64,000 nt of DNA from Endocalyx cinctus. Lineage: Eukaryota > Ascomycota > Sordariomycetes > Amphisphaeriales > Apiosporaceae. Shown here piece after piece: positions 25,001-38,570 of the stretch; the stretch's first letter is position 1, and each line of letters opens with the position of its first letter. Below the pieces are notes generated by a model that did no database searches, was not told the DNA's origin, and worked only from the letters and a program-made list of their open reading frames with translations. The stretch spans positions 177,394-241,393 of the forward strand of contig BCKC01000007.1 in NCBI GenBank assembly GCA_001600455.1, read 5' to 3'. Position numbers and translations under genes: made by a program.

Positions 25001-25971
25001 GCGGTAGCTCGGCCCCCGCCGCAAACTCGTCTTCATTCACTTTTGGGCAAGACACTTCATCTTCAGGAGGATCGGGTTTCACCTTCACCGCAGGGGGTGC
25101 AGGACAAAGCATCAACAATCCGTTCGCCAGGACCAACGCTGCCTCGTCGACTCCGACGGTTACTCCGGCGTCAAGTTTCAATTTCAGTTTCGGTCAGCAG
25201 GCACCATCGACGCCTAAACCGGCACCGTCTAGCCAAGGCTCGTTAGTATTTGGCGGTGCGTCGAATGGGACGAATGGTGCTCCTAGCTTTAACTTTACTT
25301 CGGCGACGCCGACCCAGAATAACTCGTTTACGCCCAAGGCTACTCCGGCAACGTCGGGTATTTTTGGAAATCTCTTACCTGCTAGCGGAGACATAAACAC
25401 GGGTGCTAGTGAGTTTTACCGTAACGTACCAAAAGAAATTCAAATGACTGACTCAGGATTAGGCTCGCCCTTCCCAGCGCCGTCTAGCATAGGAACAACT
25501 CCGGTCAACGGTACGCCGGAGCCACAGACCCAAGGGGAAGACGGTGAAGAGGCACCACAGCAGCAGCTATCTCTCACGGACGGTGGCCCAGGTGAAGAGG
25601 ACGAGGTGATTCTTCACGAAGTTCGGGCCAAGGCTATGAAATACGTGCCTATCAATAAAGACAGCGACGAGGAATCCACGAACAAATCGCCTTGGTCGAC
25701 GCAGGGTGTGGGACCGCTCCGTGTTTTGAAGAACAAGACGACGGGTACGGTTCGTATCCTGCTACGCGCGGAACCTCGAGGGCATATTGCTCTGAACAAG
25801 ACAATCCTGGCGAGCGACGAGTACAAGGCCAAGGAGAAGACGCTGCACTTCGCCGCGGCTAGCGACGACGGATCCAGCCTCGAGACTTGGGTGGTACAAG
25901 TTAAGAAGCCAGAATTCGCCCAGGCACTAGCTGGTGTATTGGAAGCGAACAAGAGTGCAAACAAGAAATAA
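22081..25971 (+). CDS. NUP2: FG-repeat nucleoporin Nup2 with Ran-binding domain
   Basis: Mobile nuclear-basket nucleoporin that binds Ran and transport factors. A single uninterrupted frame of 1296 residues from the ATG at 22081 (preceded by GTCAAG); the frame stays open upstream to 22024 without another ATG. Residues 1-120 are Ser/Pro/Arg-rich. About 135-240 forms a conserved globular segment (FLAHKCPSHFDDLQRRQFF, then MLRYGLYEFKNVKPSEEVLKRW). Next come basic NLS-like stretches such as FKKSKRR, and from about 430 to 1110 dozens of SIFG, GLFG, SFGS and TFG repeats in a disordered Ser/Thr/Ala/Lys context. From about 1180 to the end lies a RanBP1-type domain (VRAKAMKYVPINKDS, GVGPLRVLKNKTTGTVRILL, ETWVVQVKKPEFAQAL). 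The layout matches fungal Nup2; S. pombe Nup61 is the fission yeast relative. In Aspergillus nidulans Nup2 moves to chromatin in mitosis. Confidence 0.87.
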   Translation: MSLNTPHKPRPPPGQQGSTPFRSASASRFQSSMFPTTRPSPIRSLATSSKLTGTSNTARDLFRTSTPRPAKFAPNLPADATRPSPGARKFAAQKSAHGGMSSTASADLFKMRIPSPDPELTGEALAKELPPDPKRTGTVYADQFLAHKCPSHFDDLQRRQFFCILDLRRLKYAATEIFAKKDWKLNIMNFAKEYEKSRGLIMLRYGLYEFKNVKPSEEVLKRWRATHGLPDPEPENNVTASDPSAQRGNRAGVSNSTSTKRKADEELTPKDNALQASSANMNKRRNFAQETNDPLLTGPAPFKKSKRRMDDSDGQDENQPSKMQKPSAPSPATSKFESILNKAQNGNSSPMKRPNLGSTGQTGLFATEKKDDSQSTNASSKANPFATPGRTFSLEPAKAANGGAFGGSVLAGHKMGAAPPRSGGNIFSYLSESSANSSGNEKGDADEDGSDDESEHESEGVEPTPSAIASTGTNTPSTQTGAGLFPLSKPSDPASIFANAVKSNDLASKGGLFGRVQMGSNGQPLRATPDLTSEKDISAKQPTATAAKAETATPAKQPGDYTFNAATTPISFGQPTSDFSKSTATSLSAKPAQPSLKSDATPAPKTASIFGSQPTTTGLFGSSSETPKPTPAPAATSIFGAPKNPPATTGLFGMGSSASAFGGAKKADDDSNAPKKQSTSIFGTPASGTNGTSTTPSLFPTAKKPEEPTPAAPAASKSIFGTSSESKTPLGTQNGQDKQESADSKPKGLSSAAGIFGANAKPTPTNTFRTSSGTSVFGNVSQKMTPTEGLKASSTASLFGKDAKPTPTDTFRTSSTPSLFSSPAATATATKPSPASFSFGSVQTGSQKRSHDDGEIAKPFASATTTTSTTPGFGLSKPASTGPVSLFSGVQSGSSSKKSEEPVTKTNTLGSNTGAGSIFSFGSQTNGTESKPQPPMSSSFSFGGSTNVSPSVSFGTTTTQVNGFEPKKPDFQFGGSSAPAANSSSFTFGQDTSSSGGSGFTFTAGGAGQSINNPFARTNAASSTPTVTPASSFNFSFGQQAPSTPKPAPSSQGSLVFGGASNGTNGAPSFNFTSATPTQNNSFTPKATPATSGIFGNLLPASGDINTGASEFYRNVPKEIQMTDSGLGSPFPAPSSIGTTPVNGTPEPQTQGEDGEEAPQQQLSLTDGGPGEEDEVILHEVRAKAMKYVPINKDSDEESTNKSPWSTQGVGPLRVLKNKTTGTVRILLRAEPRGHIALNKTILASDEYKAKEKTLHFAAASDDGSSLETWVVQVKKPEFAQALAGVLEANKSANKK

Positions 25972-27254
25972 TTTTGAGGAGAGGAGAGAAAGAAAGAAGT
26001 AAAAAGGGGAAAAAAAAAAAAGAAGAATAAGAAGAATAAAGAATAGATGACGTGAATGTTTTGTTAAGAATGAACAGAAACCAAGTTTGTCAAGTAATAT
26101 GGAGGGTTATAGTATAGAGAAATTCCTACTACCGGTGTTTATGGATTGCTTTCATAATGAGAGGTTGATTTTATTCCCTCTTCCTATTTTTACTTTTATC
26201 TTATATTTTCTCTTCCGTTTCCTTCCCCATCCCCCCTTTTTTTCAGATATAAGGAGTTTTTTCTTTTTCTTTTAATGTCGGGAATCTGAATTTTAAGCAT
26301 TTTAGACGAGTTCATTGTAAGGTTGATGGATGCATTGCATGACTTTGATAGGGCAGACTAAGGACAAGGCAGGTGTTTTATTGATGGGTTTTATTTATTT
26401 ATTTTCCCCCAAGCATTACATTTTCAAGGTTACCTATAGGTAAAAGTCCAAGCGAAAAAAAAATGATGTTTTTACTCGATTACTTCCTCTACCACCTGTG
26501 TTTTTGTGATATATAACCGTCGTCCCGGGTTTTTGGGGTTGAGAAAGTGATTGGGCAACGTTAGGCATATCTTTCGCCTATATATATGGGATATAGTCTT
26601 CTACACTGCCAGATTACGTACCCAGTCTGCTGGTGGAGATAGAAAGTATAGATCTAAACCAGGTTTGGGGTTTGGGGTTTGGGGTTTTGATCTTTCTTTA
26701 CCGAATCATCATCCTGTTTGTGTATAATGAATAGTAGTACCTAGGTTGAACCAAGTAGGTAGGTAAAAGGCAAGGAGGTATGGATGTGTCATGGTAAAAA
26801 GTAAAGTAAAGTGAAAACATATCGGCTGCTAACGGGATCGGGTGTGAAATATGAGAGATGTAAGGTTACCTACTGTTTTATTAGTTTTGCCCATAAATTT
26901 TTTTTCGTTTATCCGCCTAACGTACGGGAAAAAAATTTTCGGCCTATCCTATTTTCGTTTATTTATTTATTTATTTTTTTTCTTTCTTCCCCCAATGATC
27001 GGAAGAGTAGGTTTCTTTAAAAGTAGCTCGATTGGCCTTCTAAAAACCTACCTATCGTCATCTCTACCTCCCGGTTTAGTACTTTCACCAAAAACATCAT
27101 CACCACTATTCTTCAGAACATCTACCAAAGAATCCGTAGTAAGTTTATTTATTTACCTTCCCTAATCTTTCTTTCTTGTTTTCTTTTTAATACTTTTACA
27201 TATTTAATTAACTCTTTCTATTAGAGACCGTTGCATATACCTACATCATCAAAA
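25972..27254. other. Intergenic, 1.3 kb
   Basis: Nup2 3' region and spermidine synthase promoter. No gene seen. It contains a short tandem TTTGGGG array (26663-26686) and T-rich stretches just before the spermidine synthase start. Confidence 0.6.
26663..26686 (+). repeat. TTTGGGG tandem array, possible G-quadruplex
   Basis: Three copies of a G4T3-type heptamer follow a shorter GGTTT unit. Three runs of four G plus a nearby GG could fold as a quadruplex. It is not the TTAGGG telomere repeat of filamentous fungi. Confidence 0.75.
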
Positions 27255-29145
<1,891 letters not shown>

Positions 29146-32100
29146 AGTAGATGGGCGGGAGAAAGGGATTTGGGAAAAGAGAAGGAAGGAGGGGGGGGGG
29201 GGGGGGTGTTATTGAAAACGAGAAGAAGTTTCTCTCTAGGGGAAAAAAAATAGATTTCTTATTGAAAGATAATCTAAAAAATGGTAGACAGACTGGATAG
29301 ACCACGGGATGGGAAATAAATGAATAAAAAATAAAAAATGAAAATAATATTAAGTGGTCGTTTATGAACTAACTTTAGATAGATCGTGGATGGATCTAAA
29401 GATGAGATAGACGTGAACATATTCGTTACCGTATCCTTTCCCTCCACATATTCTCAGCTTCATAGAGTTCGATGGATATCCATGCCGAAAAATATTCTTT
29501 TTGAGAATATCAATATAAATAAAGTAGGTATTTTTTTATTATTTCATTTTATTTGATCTTCTACCACTCAGTCTCCTTCCTCAATAAGATCTTGCTTGAT
29601 ATATTCAATTTTTTTGTGGACCGTGGGGGATCCGTTACTTTATGTAAAATACAAGAAAATAAAATAAAAGAACAAAGGCGCTACGGGCCGCACCGTTGGG
29701 AGGGTTAGATCAAAGCAGATAGTCTTATGGGAGTTCGTACGCTACATGCACAGTTAATCAATCCATCTCGACAAGATGTCGGAAGGATCGATAAGGATCT
29801 CGGTCTTGGTCCTGTCTTGGTCTTGTCGTTTTTTTCTCCCCCCTCCCTTGACCCTGTTATAATATCTATCCATCCTACCTTGTCCTACGTAATAACAAAC
29901 CGAGAGAGGAGGGGGGGGGGGGGGGGAGAAAGGATGAGAGTCAGAAATCAAAAGGTATGTTATGTTGCTCTGATCTGGTCTGGTCTGATGTAAGATTTAG
30001 ATTTTTCTTTTTTCTGTATCTCTACACTATCTGTATCTGTATCTGTATACCCGAGGAAAAAGGGAGGGTAGCTAAGTGTATATATATATATAAAGCTTAT
30101 CAACCACTAATAGACGGAGAACAATGGAAAGAAAAAAAAATCATTTTTCTTTTCCCATTATCTGACTCACCTCGCGGGAATGGTTCCCTGGAGGAGATGG
30201 AGAGAGAGGAGGGGGGGGTTTTTCTTACATGTATATTATTGAGTGTTGGTAATCTTGCATTAATATTACATAGTATACATATGCATGGAGGGGAGGGGAG
30301 GGGAGGATAGGGCAGGGGACTACCTATAATGTGGTAAGGCTGAGTGAGATTTTAAGAGATTGTAAAAAAAAAAAAACTATAATGCCTTGTTTCTTTCCCT
30401 CTCTACTATGTGTAAGCATTCACGTTGGTGACATTATCATTGTTAGTACATCCATACAAGTCGATCTTCTGTCTTCGGTGTAGATCGACCGATAGAAGCG
30501 CCGAGACCCTACGAAAAGCAGTTGGATTCGAGACAAATGATCGCATAGATAATAATAATAATAAAAACATTATCGTTGCGTATGGAGAGTTTGGAAGGAG
30601 AGGGAAAGTGAAAGAGAGTAGGCCGGCCAGCTAGTCGGCCAGCCTTATCGTGGGGGCTATTTCCGAAGAGAGAAAAAGAGAAAAAGAAAAAAGAAACCAA
30701 CATAGACCCCACGATACGCGTGATACGATGGGCTGAATGGAGGTTACAGTCTCGCGCGGATGAAAGGATGGGAAGATGGATACCAGATCACGAGTTTTTT
30801 TGATGAATTTTATTTTTGTTGGGATGGGCGACCTAGGATTGCCTCGTTTTACTTTGGGGTTGATCGTTTTTTAAAAAAACGCCGTACCATACATACGTGA
30901 GAACTAGGCGCTGGTAAGGTAACATTGTAATTATAATAATAAAACAGATCAAAAAAAAAACATGGCAAGAAGGGAGGACGAGTCAGGATAGGACCAAAAA
31001 AAAGTCACGTAAAATGTAACTTTAGGTAAGCTATAACAACCACCACAAAAAAACACACTACGCTCCTACTTTGCGGACCGTGGCACCGTGATACGTTCCG
31101 GGCACTAGGGGTCTTTCTATTAATAGAAACACACTTTTCTTTTTCATCAAGTCGGGTTGAGAACCGTGGACAGAAACGGTTGCGGCGATTAGCCGACACA
31201 GACGAATAAGAAAAGGGAAGGAGGGGGGAGAGATAGACAAAGGGAAGTATACTACTACCTTGAGATTTTTTTTTTTTTAAAAAAAAAAAAGAAATGAGAG
31301 AGAGAATAATAACAATAATACAAAAAAAGGGGAGGGATGGTTCAGTACACTGTACCATGTAGTGTAAGGGGGCGGAGGGAAATACGTGATGAGGGTTTGA
31401 TTTTATTACGATCTTTACCCTCTTCTCTTCCAATGGGCTGTGCCACATTCCTCTTGAATGATACTGTTACACCGAAGCTGACGAAAGATGTGTGAGATGA
31501 GCAGTCGAAAGAAAAAAAAAGTACCTATAGTGAGGTTTGATAGACATGAAAGTAAAATGATACTACTACGACAACTATGGTTCCTCACGATGCAAACGAA
31601 CGGGAAGTCCTTTCCTTTCTTTCCCTTTTTTTTTTTTTTGATTTGACGACGGTAGTTCATAGAAAAAAAAAGGATAGAGACAGGGAATACGGTTGGTTTA
31701 CAAGTATATGAGTTTTATACCCCGTGTATACTACACATGTACACTTTTCTTTTCTTTTCTTTTCTTATTTTTATTTGCCACGTGAGGCTGATCAGAGAAA
31801 AAAAAAAAAAAAAAAAACTCATGGGTTGCCTATCACACGCACACCTACATATACGCATACGCAGACCCCCCCCATCCATCATCTTTGTCAGGGAGTGTTT
31901 TATTTTCGGTGAGTTTTGAACAGATAAAAAAGAAGAAGACATAAGAGCCTTACTGGCTACGTCCATATACACTACATAGTACTGTGTATATACACACACA
32001 CAAGGGTCGTTCTGATCGGGTCACTTACGAGGAACAATTAAAACGATCTCAGCCACCAGTATCCATAATGGATATACATATGAAATATCTTACAGTAGTA

Positions 32101-32492
32101 TAGTTATATATTCACGTGTTGTATGCGGGCTGGTTGGTTAACCCGTCTCTGTAAATTGGCACGATTTCGGGAAATTCTTATTTTGACAAAAAAAGAAGCA
32201 CGAAATAGGGGTAACCTTTTACCTACCTTTCCCTACTACTACTCTACTATGTACACTACGACATGTGGCCCATCTCCGTCGCGGATAATAATAAAAATAA
32301 TACTATTAGTGTATTACACAGAAAGTTGTGTCCCTTGCTTTCATTTCTACGTGTTTGATGATCTCTTTTTCTGGCAAAGATCAGTTCACGTATTTTAGTT
32401 AATCTTAAAATCAACTAATTCTCGGATAATATGACGAACGAGTTCTTTTGCTTATCGATCCTCTTGAGATTAGTTGATGTTAGTCCAAGATT

Positions 32493-32498
32493 NTTTTN

Positions 32499-32537
<39 letters not shown>
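32493..32537 (+). repeat. Poly-T/poly-A junction with ambiguous bases
   Basis: About 24 T, including two N at 32493 and 32498, run directly into about 20 A. The N calls indicate uncertain base calls in a homopolymer. As an inverted repeat it could extrude as a hairpin. Confidence 0.85.
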
Positions 32538-34863
32538 GTGCTCTGACATTTCTGTTCCAGGAAATGGATGGAAAATGGTATTTTCTTCTCAAAGAAAAAA
32601 TAAAACTCCCCTCACCCCCACAGAATCTTCTCCTCCACACATAATAACGCTTGCTATTACTTTTCTCTTGTCTCTGACTTGGATGAGCTAGGATATACAC
32701 ATATATATGTATATGTATATGTATAATGTAGTGTATAGATTTTACCAACACACTTCTTTTTCCTTGCTATGGATCTTAAGAGGGTGATTTTATAGGTAGT
32801 ATTATACTAACTATAATTACTGTGTACTGTGTATACGAAAAAGTCAAGTGAATATTCCGTATATACCATGGTACGGACGTCCCTTCAATTTTCCTTTAGA
32901 CGATAGATAAAATAAAAAACTCTCGATCTCTAGCTGAAGTTTTATCTTCGTAGGGTATTCAATATTAACCGGGTTTCAAAATCCGATCGGATCTGCGAAT
33001 GTTGTAATGCAAAACATGCTACTTTGATCTAAAGTTCGTACGCTAAGTATGACGACAATGCCGTCAACCTCTTCCTTATTTGTTATTTTAATGTACCTTT
33101 TTTTTTTTGATACCGATTCAGATTAGTATAGTTTGAGCTTCGACGTTTTCCTCGGTATTTTATCTTGTTTTAAAATGACCTATGGGTACGGCTTTTTGCT
33201 TTGTTTATGGTTACCATGACGTCCCGGTACGGTGTAGTTGTTAAGTCCTACGTGGGTAGCCTGAACGTGTACCGTACCTACAGGAGATCTCAAGACGGGG
33301 GACAGATCCGAATGGCTTTTTGGTAATTGTTAGGTGGGCCAGAAAAAAAAAAACAAAACAAAAGGAGATCATAACCAGAAAACCCACAGATAAAAAAAAA
33401 AAAAAAAAAAGGGAGATCTGATTTATTCATGGTAGGTTCCAATTAGTACAAGTAAGGACTCGACGGGGTCTGAGAATGTTACGCAGTTTGGGAATAACAG
33501 TATTCTAAGTAGTACTGAGCAGGTAGTAATTCCACCCGGTACATAGTAATTATATAATATAATATATACATGGTATAGGCTATGCTATATGCATACCGTA
33601 CTGTAAGGTGTATACACTAGCATATAACAATTAAGCAATCTAGATAAAATACCGTCCTCGCGCAGTATATACACGTGTCGAGATTTAAACGTGGCTAGGA
33701 TGCATCGATATATTTTAAACCTTGGATCTAGTACCTAAGGTGTATGCTAACTCTAGCGGTACGTAGGAGAAGTGCTATTCCACGGATACTCTTTTCTCAA
33801 TCTTGATTAGTGTAAATGGGCGCATGTCAGCAATAACGTTGCATGAATCTTCTAGTCGATAGGGCTTATTGGTTACCTTGGTCAGAATTTCTCCATCGAG
33901 TGCTGAAATAAAATAATCATACTAATAAAAACCCGCGGTGCCTACCTTTCGTAGTGGTGAGTGGCTAACAGCCCTGCATGGCATCATTCTAATATCCACT
34001 GATATACCTCTCGTAAGGACCATACATGGGGTGTGTATATACTAATACCATGCGTATGTACAAGTACGCATACGGATATACACAGTATAACTACAATATC
34101 TCGGTAGTGTTGTATACGTAAGTAAATAAGTAAGCAGCACACGACTCAGAAAGAAGAAGAAGAAGAATAAATATGTACTTGGTATACAACACCATTTCCA
34201 TCAACCCTTTAACCCTTTCGGAAATACCGAATAAATAGGTTAATAGGTTGATTTTATAAGATTTGTTTACATAGTATATATTAAAGTACCTAGGTAGTCG
34301 ACAACGAATAATTTTACTAATCATCTGCCACGAGGTTGAAATATACAAGTACATAGTACACGGTAAATAAGAGATAATAAGGAAGTTTCAGGTCATTAGA
34401 CACTAACCTACTCAGTGCCTATACGCTGGATATCGCCCCCCCTCTCTCAACCAAGGGATCGGTAATAGAGAGACTACAAAAGTATGGTACACTACTCAAT
34501 CCAAAGGCTGGGATGAATAACAATAGACCGCTTGATCTCATTGTTACAGGTAGGATCATTCAATCCACAGATAATAAAGGGTAACAATCTGACAAGGATG
34601 ATAAATTTGCTTATGGTCATCTCTACTTTTACACGTAAGTGTGTACCGTAGGGAATTTGCTAATGTTATGTATGTACTTTATGTATATTAGGTACTTAGT
34701 CTACAATTCTGGGTTATTATGCACAACATAATTTACTGACTAACTTCATAACTTGCTATATACGGAGTAACGGATAATACAGTAGTAGTTTGCGTATTGA
34801 CAGTAGATATTATGGATATACTATATATATCCGTGATAGTGAAAAGGAGGGAGATAATGTCAA

Positions 34864-34886
34864 AAGAAAGAAAGAAAGAAAGAAAG
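34864..34886 (+). repeat. (GAAA)n microsatellite
   Basis: Five to six tandem GAAA units within the gene desert. The complementary (TTTC)n type occurs at 56007-56047. Confidence 0.85.
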
Positions 34887-37128
34887 CTAAACACTTTTTT
34901 TTGAGAGCGTACACGGTAGAAGCCTGTAAGCTTACCTATATGTAGGTAGCACTACTAAAATGTCAATCTGATCAAAAAGTTGATATTACCAACTGACGCC
35001 TGCCTAATGAAACAGACAGCGGCGTCGATCTCTTTCTGAAATTAGCGTAGAACTCATCAGTTAGTGGACCTCTTTGCGTATACTATGTACTTACCCCGGC
35101 GGTATATGATTACCTTGGTATCTTAGGTACTTCCGTTATATAGCATCGTACAAAGTATTTCTAAAGTCATTCTTATACCGATATCCTATCGAACCTCTCA
35201 CGTTGAAATAGCCGAATACAAGAAAGTGACATTACCCCTTCGATAGTAATATACCAAGTCCTTTACCGACAGCGAAAGTAAATAGATACTGAAATCGAAA
35301 GATGGTTCCACGGTTTGCTTCCTTCGATTACTTGAATATCCTAGGGTCATTGATCATTTCTTAGTACGGTTTAGTTCGATACTTGGTGTACTAGAACAAC
35401 GAGAGAAGCCCGAGTTTTCGTCGTTAATCAAAAAAGAAAAGGCGAGAGAATAACAATCGACGGAAAAGAGAGTGCGAAACAGACAGACAGGAATATCCAC
35501 TAAATATCACACAGATAAAACACACGGACAGGTAAGGACATTACACTAAAAACTAGTTTGCTAGTCGTGCTAATCGGAAAGTGGTATAGGTAGTTCGGCG
35601 GATAGTTTGGATCTTGTCCCTGAACTCCATGTGGCCCGAGATGCCTAGTCCTTTTATAGTAACCTAAATACGGGTTACGGCTACACTACAGCTTCCCAGC
35701 TAGGCCCTTAACTACCCAGTGCAGCGGTGGTACGTAAAGTACTACTAAGAAGGTAAAGTGAAGTAATGTGTAAGAGAAGTAAGTATATACGTAGTACGTA
35801 GAGATTATGGGTTTTACTAGGCCCGTTAATTGCCTTTTTCTGCCCTAAGAAGGGCTTAATTACAGAATTACAGGATCACGTTTAATACCTAGTGTACTAG
35901 TGAATTTGACCGATGAACATGGTCGATTCTAGCGGAGAGGGAGCGCGGGGAGAGATTTTGTACTGCGTACATAGTAGGGATCACCTTAGGTGGAAAGGTA
36001 GGGATTAAACTTACCATCCTATGTAAATACACACCCCCCATCCCCCATATACTACGTACTGTGTGTCTATGAATTTAGTTTAGAAGAGCAGTAGCATTAT
36101 CTGCATGCTATCTGCACCTCCTTCTTCCTTACACTAAACAATTAACATTTCTTCCTCCCTCTCTGACGCTTAGCATCTTTACCGTCCTTCATTATTTTTA
36201 TTGTTATTTTGTTTCTTTTTCGCCTCTGATTCCTGTCGAGCTGAGGGGGGTTCGCGCAGATTTGATACATTATCGTTTCCTCTTACCACATCTTGATAGA
36301 TAATATTTAAGATATATATTTATTATATATATATAACCAAAATTTATCGTGGTTCGAATCTGAAACAAAAAAAAAAAAAAAACGTCGCTAAACTTTCCCG
36401 CCTTGCGCGAGTATCGCAGGAAGAAGACGAGGCCACAGCCCCCTAAACTATAAGCCTCTTATTTGACGATCTTTTACAATTCCATTTGATTAAAGACGAT
36501 CCGAAAAAGTTGACCGACATCGAGGAAACTATTTTTCTTTTTTATCCTTTCGAAAGCTGCGATTTCTTGCATATAGCATAGTTCAACTTGGAACTGCTCG
36601 AGTCGTGAAGCCCCATAGCTTATGCGTAAGACAGATGCTGCCGCTCGTTTTTAACCGTATAGGTCTATAGGTTCGCTAATGACAGGACCAGCCAGCCACC
36701 TTCGGAATTTTAGTCAAACCCGTTGTAGATATTACGATATTCAAAACACTTTTTGATCTCGGGACATTTATCGAGCCTGTTGGCGACACGTTTTTCGATA
36801 GCCTTCTTTTTAAAAACCTAGGCCATCTACTCGGATTGATTGATTGATTGATTGAATTTCTTTTCTTTGAAACTCATAATTATCCCTGGATCCTCTACGA
36901 GGCTGCATTGCCGAGCTTACTATCGCTCGGTCGCAACCAAGTCAGATTTAATTACCCACACGCTCAGCTTATACACCTTCCCTTCACATCCGGAATCCTT
37001 AATTCTGACTTGGATTCTCTCACATAATCCTCTCCTCGTCTTCTCTTCAAAGTTAGCAGTTTTTGCGACTTTCAATCCATTTGTTTTTTTAAATAATTTT
37101 TTATTTTTCCCTTTCGCTTTCGCCCGCC

Positions 37129-38570
37129 ATGTGTTTCGGTAGCCGGAAAGCGGACGAGGAGGGAGCCTCGCGCTCGCGAGAACTCGACAAGATTATAAAG
37201 CAAGATGAAAAGAAAATGGCTCGAGAGATCAAGCTTCTCTTGCTCGGTACGTAACACCCATCAAACTTATCGCGTCTCCATGATATTATGCGACTCTTTT
37301 TTATTATTATGTAAATATATAAAGATGATGTCTAACATGTCGACTATTGAAATCGTTTAGGTGCCGGTGAATCGGGAAAGTCGACAATCCTCAAGCAGAT
37401 GAAATTGATTTACGCGCAAGGATTTAGCAAAACCGAGAAATTGGAATGGAAGCCTGTAGTGTTCAACAACGTCATTCAGTCGATGCGAATCATTTTCGAG
37501 GCCATGGCCGACTACTCGATCGAGTTCGAACATAAGGAGAACGAGGTGAGCAGATTGATTTACCGTCGCCTTTTTCGTCGACCGTTACGAATACTCGAAC
37601 CAACCAACTGACACCACTTTTTTTTAACCTTTCTAGAAACACCAAGCATTGATCATGGAGGATATAGAGATAGGCGCCAACGACAACCTTCCAGAACAGT
37701 ACCTCGAACCGGTTAAGTCTCTTTGGTCTGACGCCGGAGTGCAAAAGGCGATCTTAAAGGGCAACGAGTACGCTCTACATGACAACCTAGCTTAGTACGT
37801 TCTATCCAAATCTGCCCAGCTTTCTGGGCTACGGTTGCTTGTTCAGACGGAGCCTCCTTTGAGAAGCCGCCGCTAACTTTGTGTGTAAAGCTTTTGCGAA
37901 GAAGCCGATCGGTTGTGGGCCAAAAACTACATACCGAGCGATCAAGATCTACTCCGATCCCGATTACGAACAACTGGTATTACAGAGACAATATTCGACC
38001 TCGGCCAATTGACGTATCGGATGTTCGACGTTGGTGGTCAGAGATCGGAGCGGAAGAAGTGGATTCACTGCTTTGAGAATGTCAACTGCCTGATGTTCCT
38101 CGTTGCTATCAGCGGTTATGACCAGTGTTTAGTGGAAGACAAGGATGGCGTAAGTTTCTCAACTCGGCTCGCGGCAAAAAGAGGGGGAGGTGGATGATGT
38201 TACTGATAAAAAATTGAAATTCTAGAACCAAATGAACGAGGCCCTGATGCTTTGGGAATCGATCGCGAACTCGCATTGGTTTACCAAGTCGGCTCTCATC
38301 TTGTTCCTCAACAAGATGGATCTCTTCAAGGAGAAACTGCCGACGAGCCCGATTACGTCGCACGGATTCGTAGATTATCAAGGCCCGGCCGACGACCACA
38401 AGCAAGCGAGCAAGTACTTTATGGACAAGTTCCGAGCCCTCAACAGAAACCCGGAAAAAGAGATTTACGGCCACTTCACGAACGCGACAGACACGAACCT
38501 GTTGAAGATTACAATGGGTTCGGTACAGGACATGATTATCCAACGTAATCTGAAGCAGCTGATACTGTGA
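37129..38570 (+). CDS. GNA2: Heterotrimeric G protein alpha subunit, group II
   Basis: Guanine-nucleotide-binding signal transducer at the plasma membrane. Five exons: 37129-37246, 37361-37545, 37637-37794, 37891-38149 and 38226-38570; 1065 nt, 354 residues. Present are the P-loop GAGESGKST (40-48), switch I with R178 and the RTTGIT motif, switch [14 protein letters not shown] with catalytic Q204, NKMD (269-272) and TNATDT. The opening MCFGSRK and the closing NLKQLIL match the second fungal class (Neurospora GNA-2, Magnaporthe MagC). Group II proteins usually play supporting roles beside GNA-1 and GNA-3. There is no Gly2, so no N-myristoylation; Cys2 could be palmitoylated. The pertussis-toxin cysteine four from the end is also absent. 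All introns are GT-AG. Spermidine synthase lies upstream on the same strand. Confidence 0.95.

Larger units (their letters stand above)
29146..37128. other. 8-kb gene desert between SPE3 and G-alpha
   Basis: No supported gene over 8 kb. Few frames exceed 60 codons and none has a recognisable domain or splice pattern. It contains G16-type runs near 29192, a T-then-A run with two ambiguous bases at 32493 and 32498, a (GAAA)n at about 34864-34886 and many TACCTAGGTA-like words. No transposase, reverse transcriptase or terminal repeat was recognised. The last few hundred bases should be the G-alpha promoter and leader. Confidence 0.6.

Noticed and set aside
36341..36365. GGTTCGAATC as a possible tRNA T-arm
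   Set aside because: Upstream sequence is (TA)-rich and cannot form the rest of a tRNA.
29146..37128. Transposon in the gene desert
   Set aside because: No transposase or reverse transcriptase motif, and no terminal repeats that I could pair by eye.
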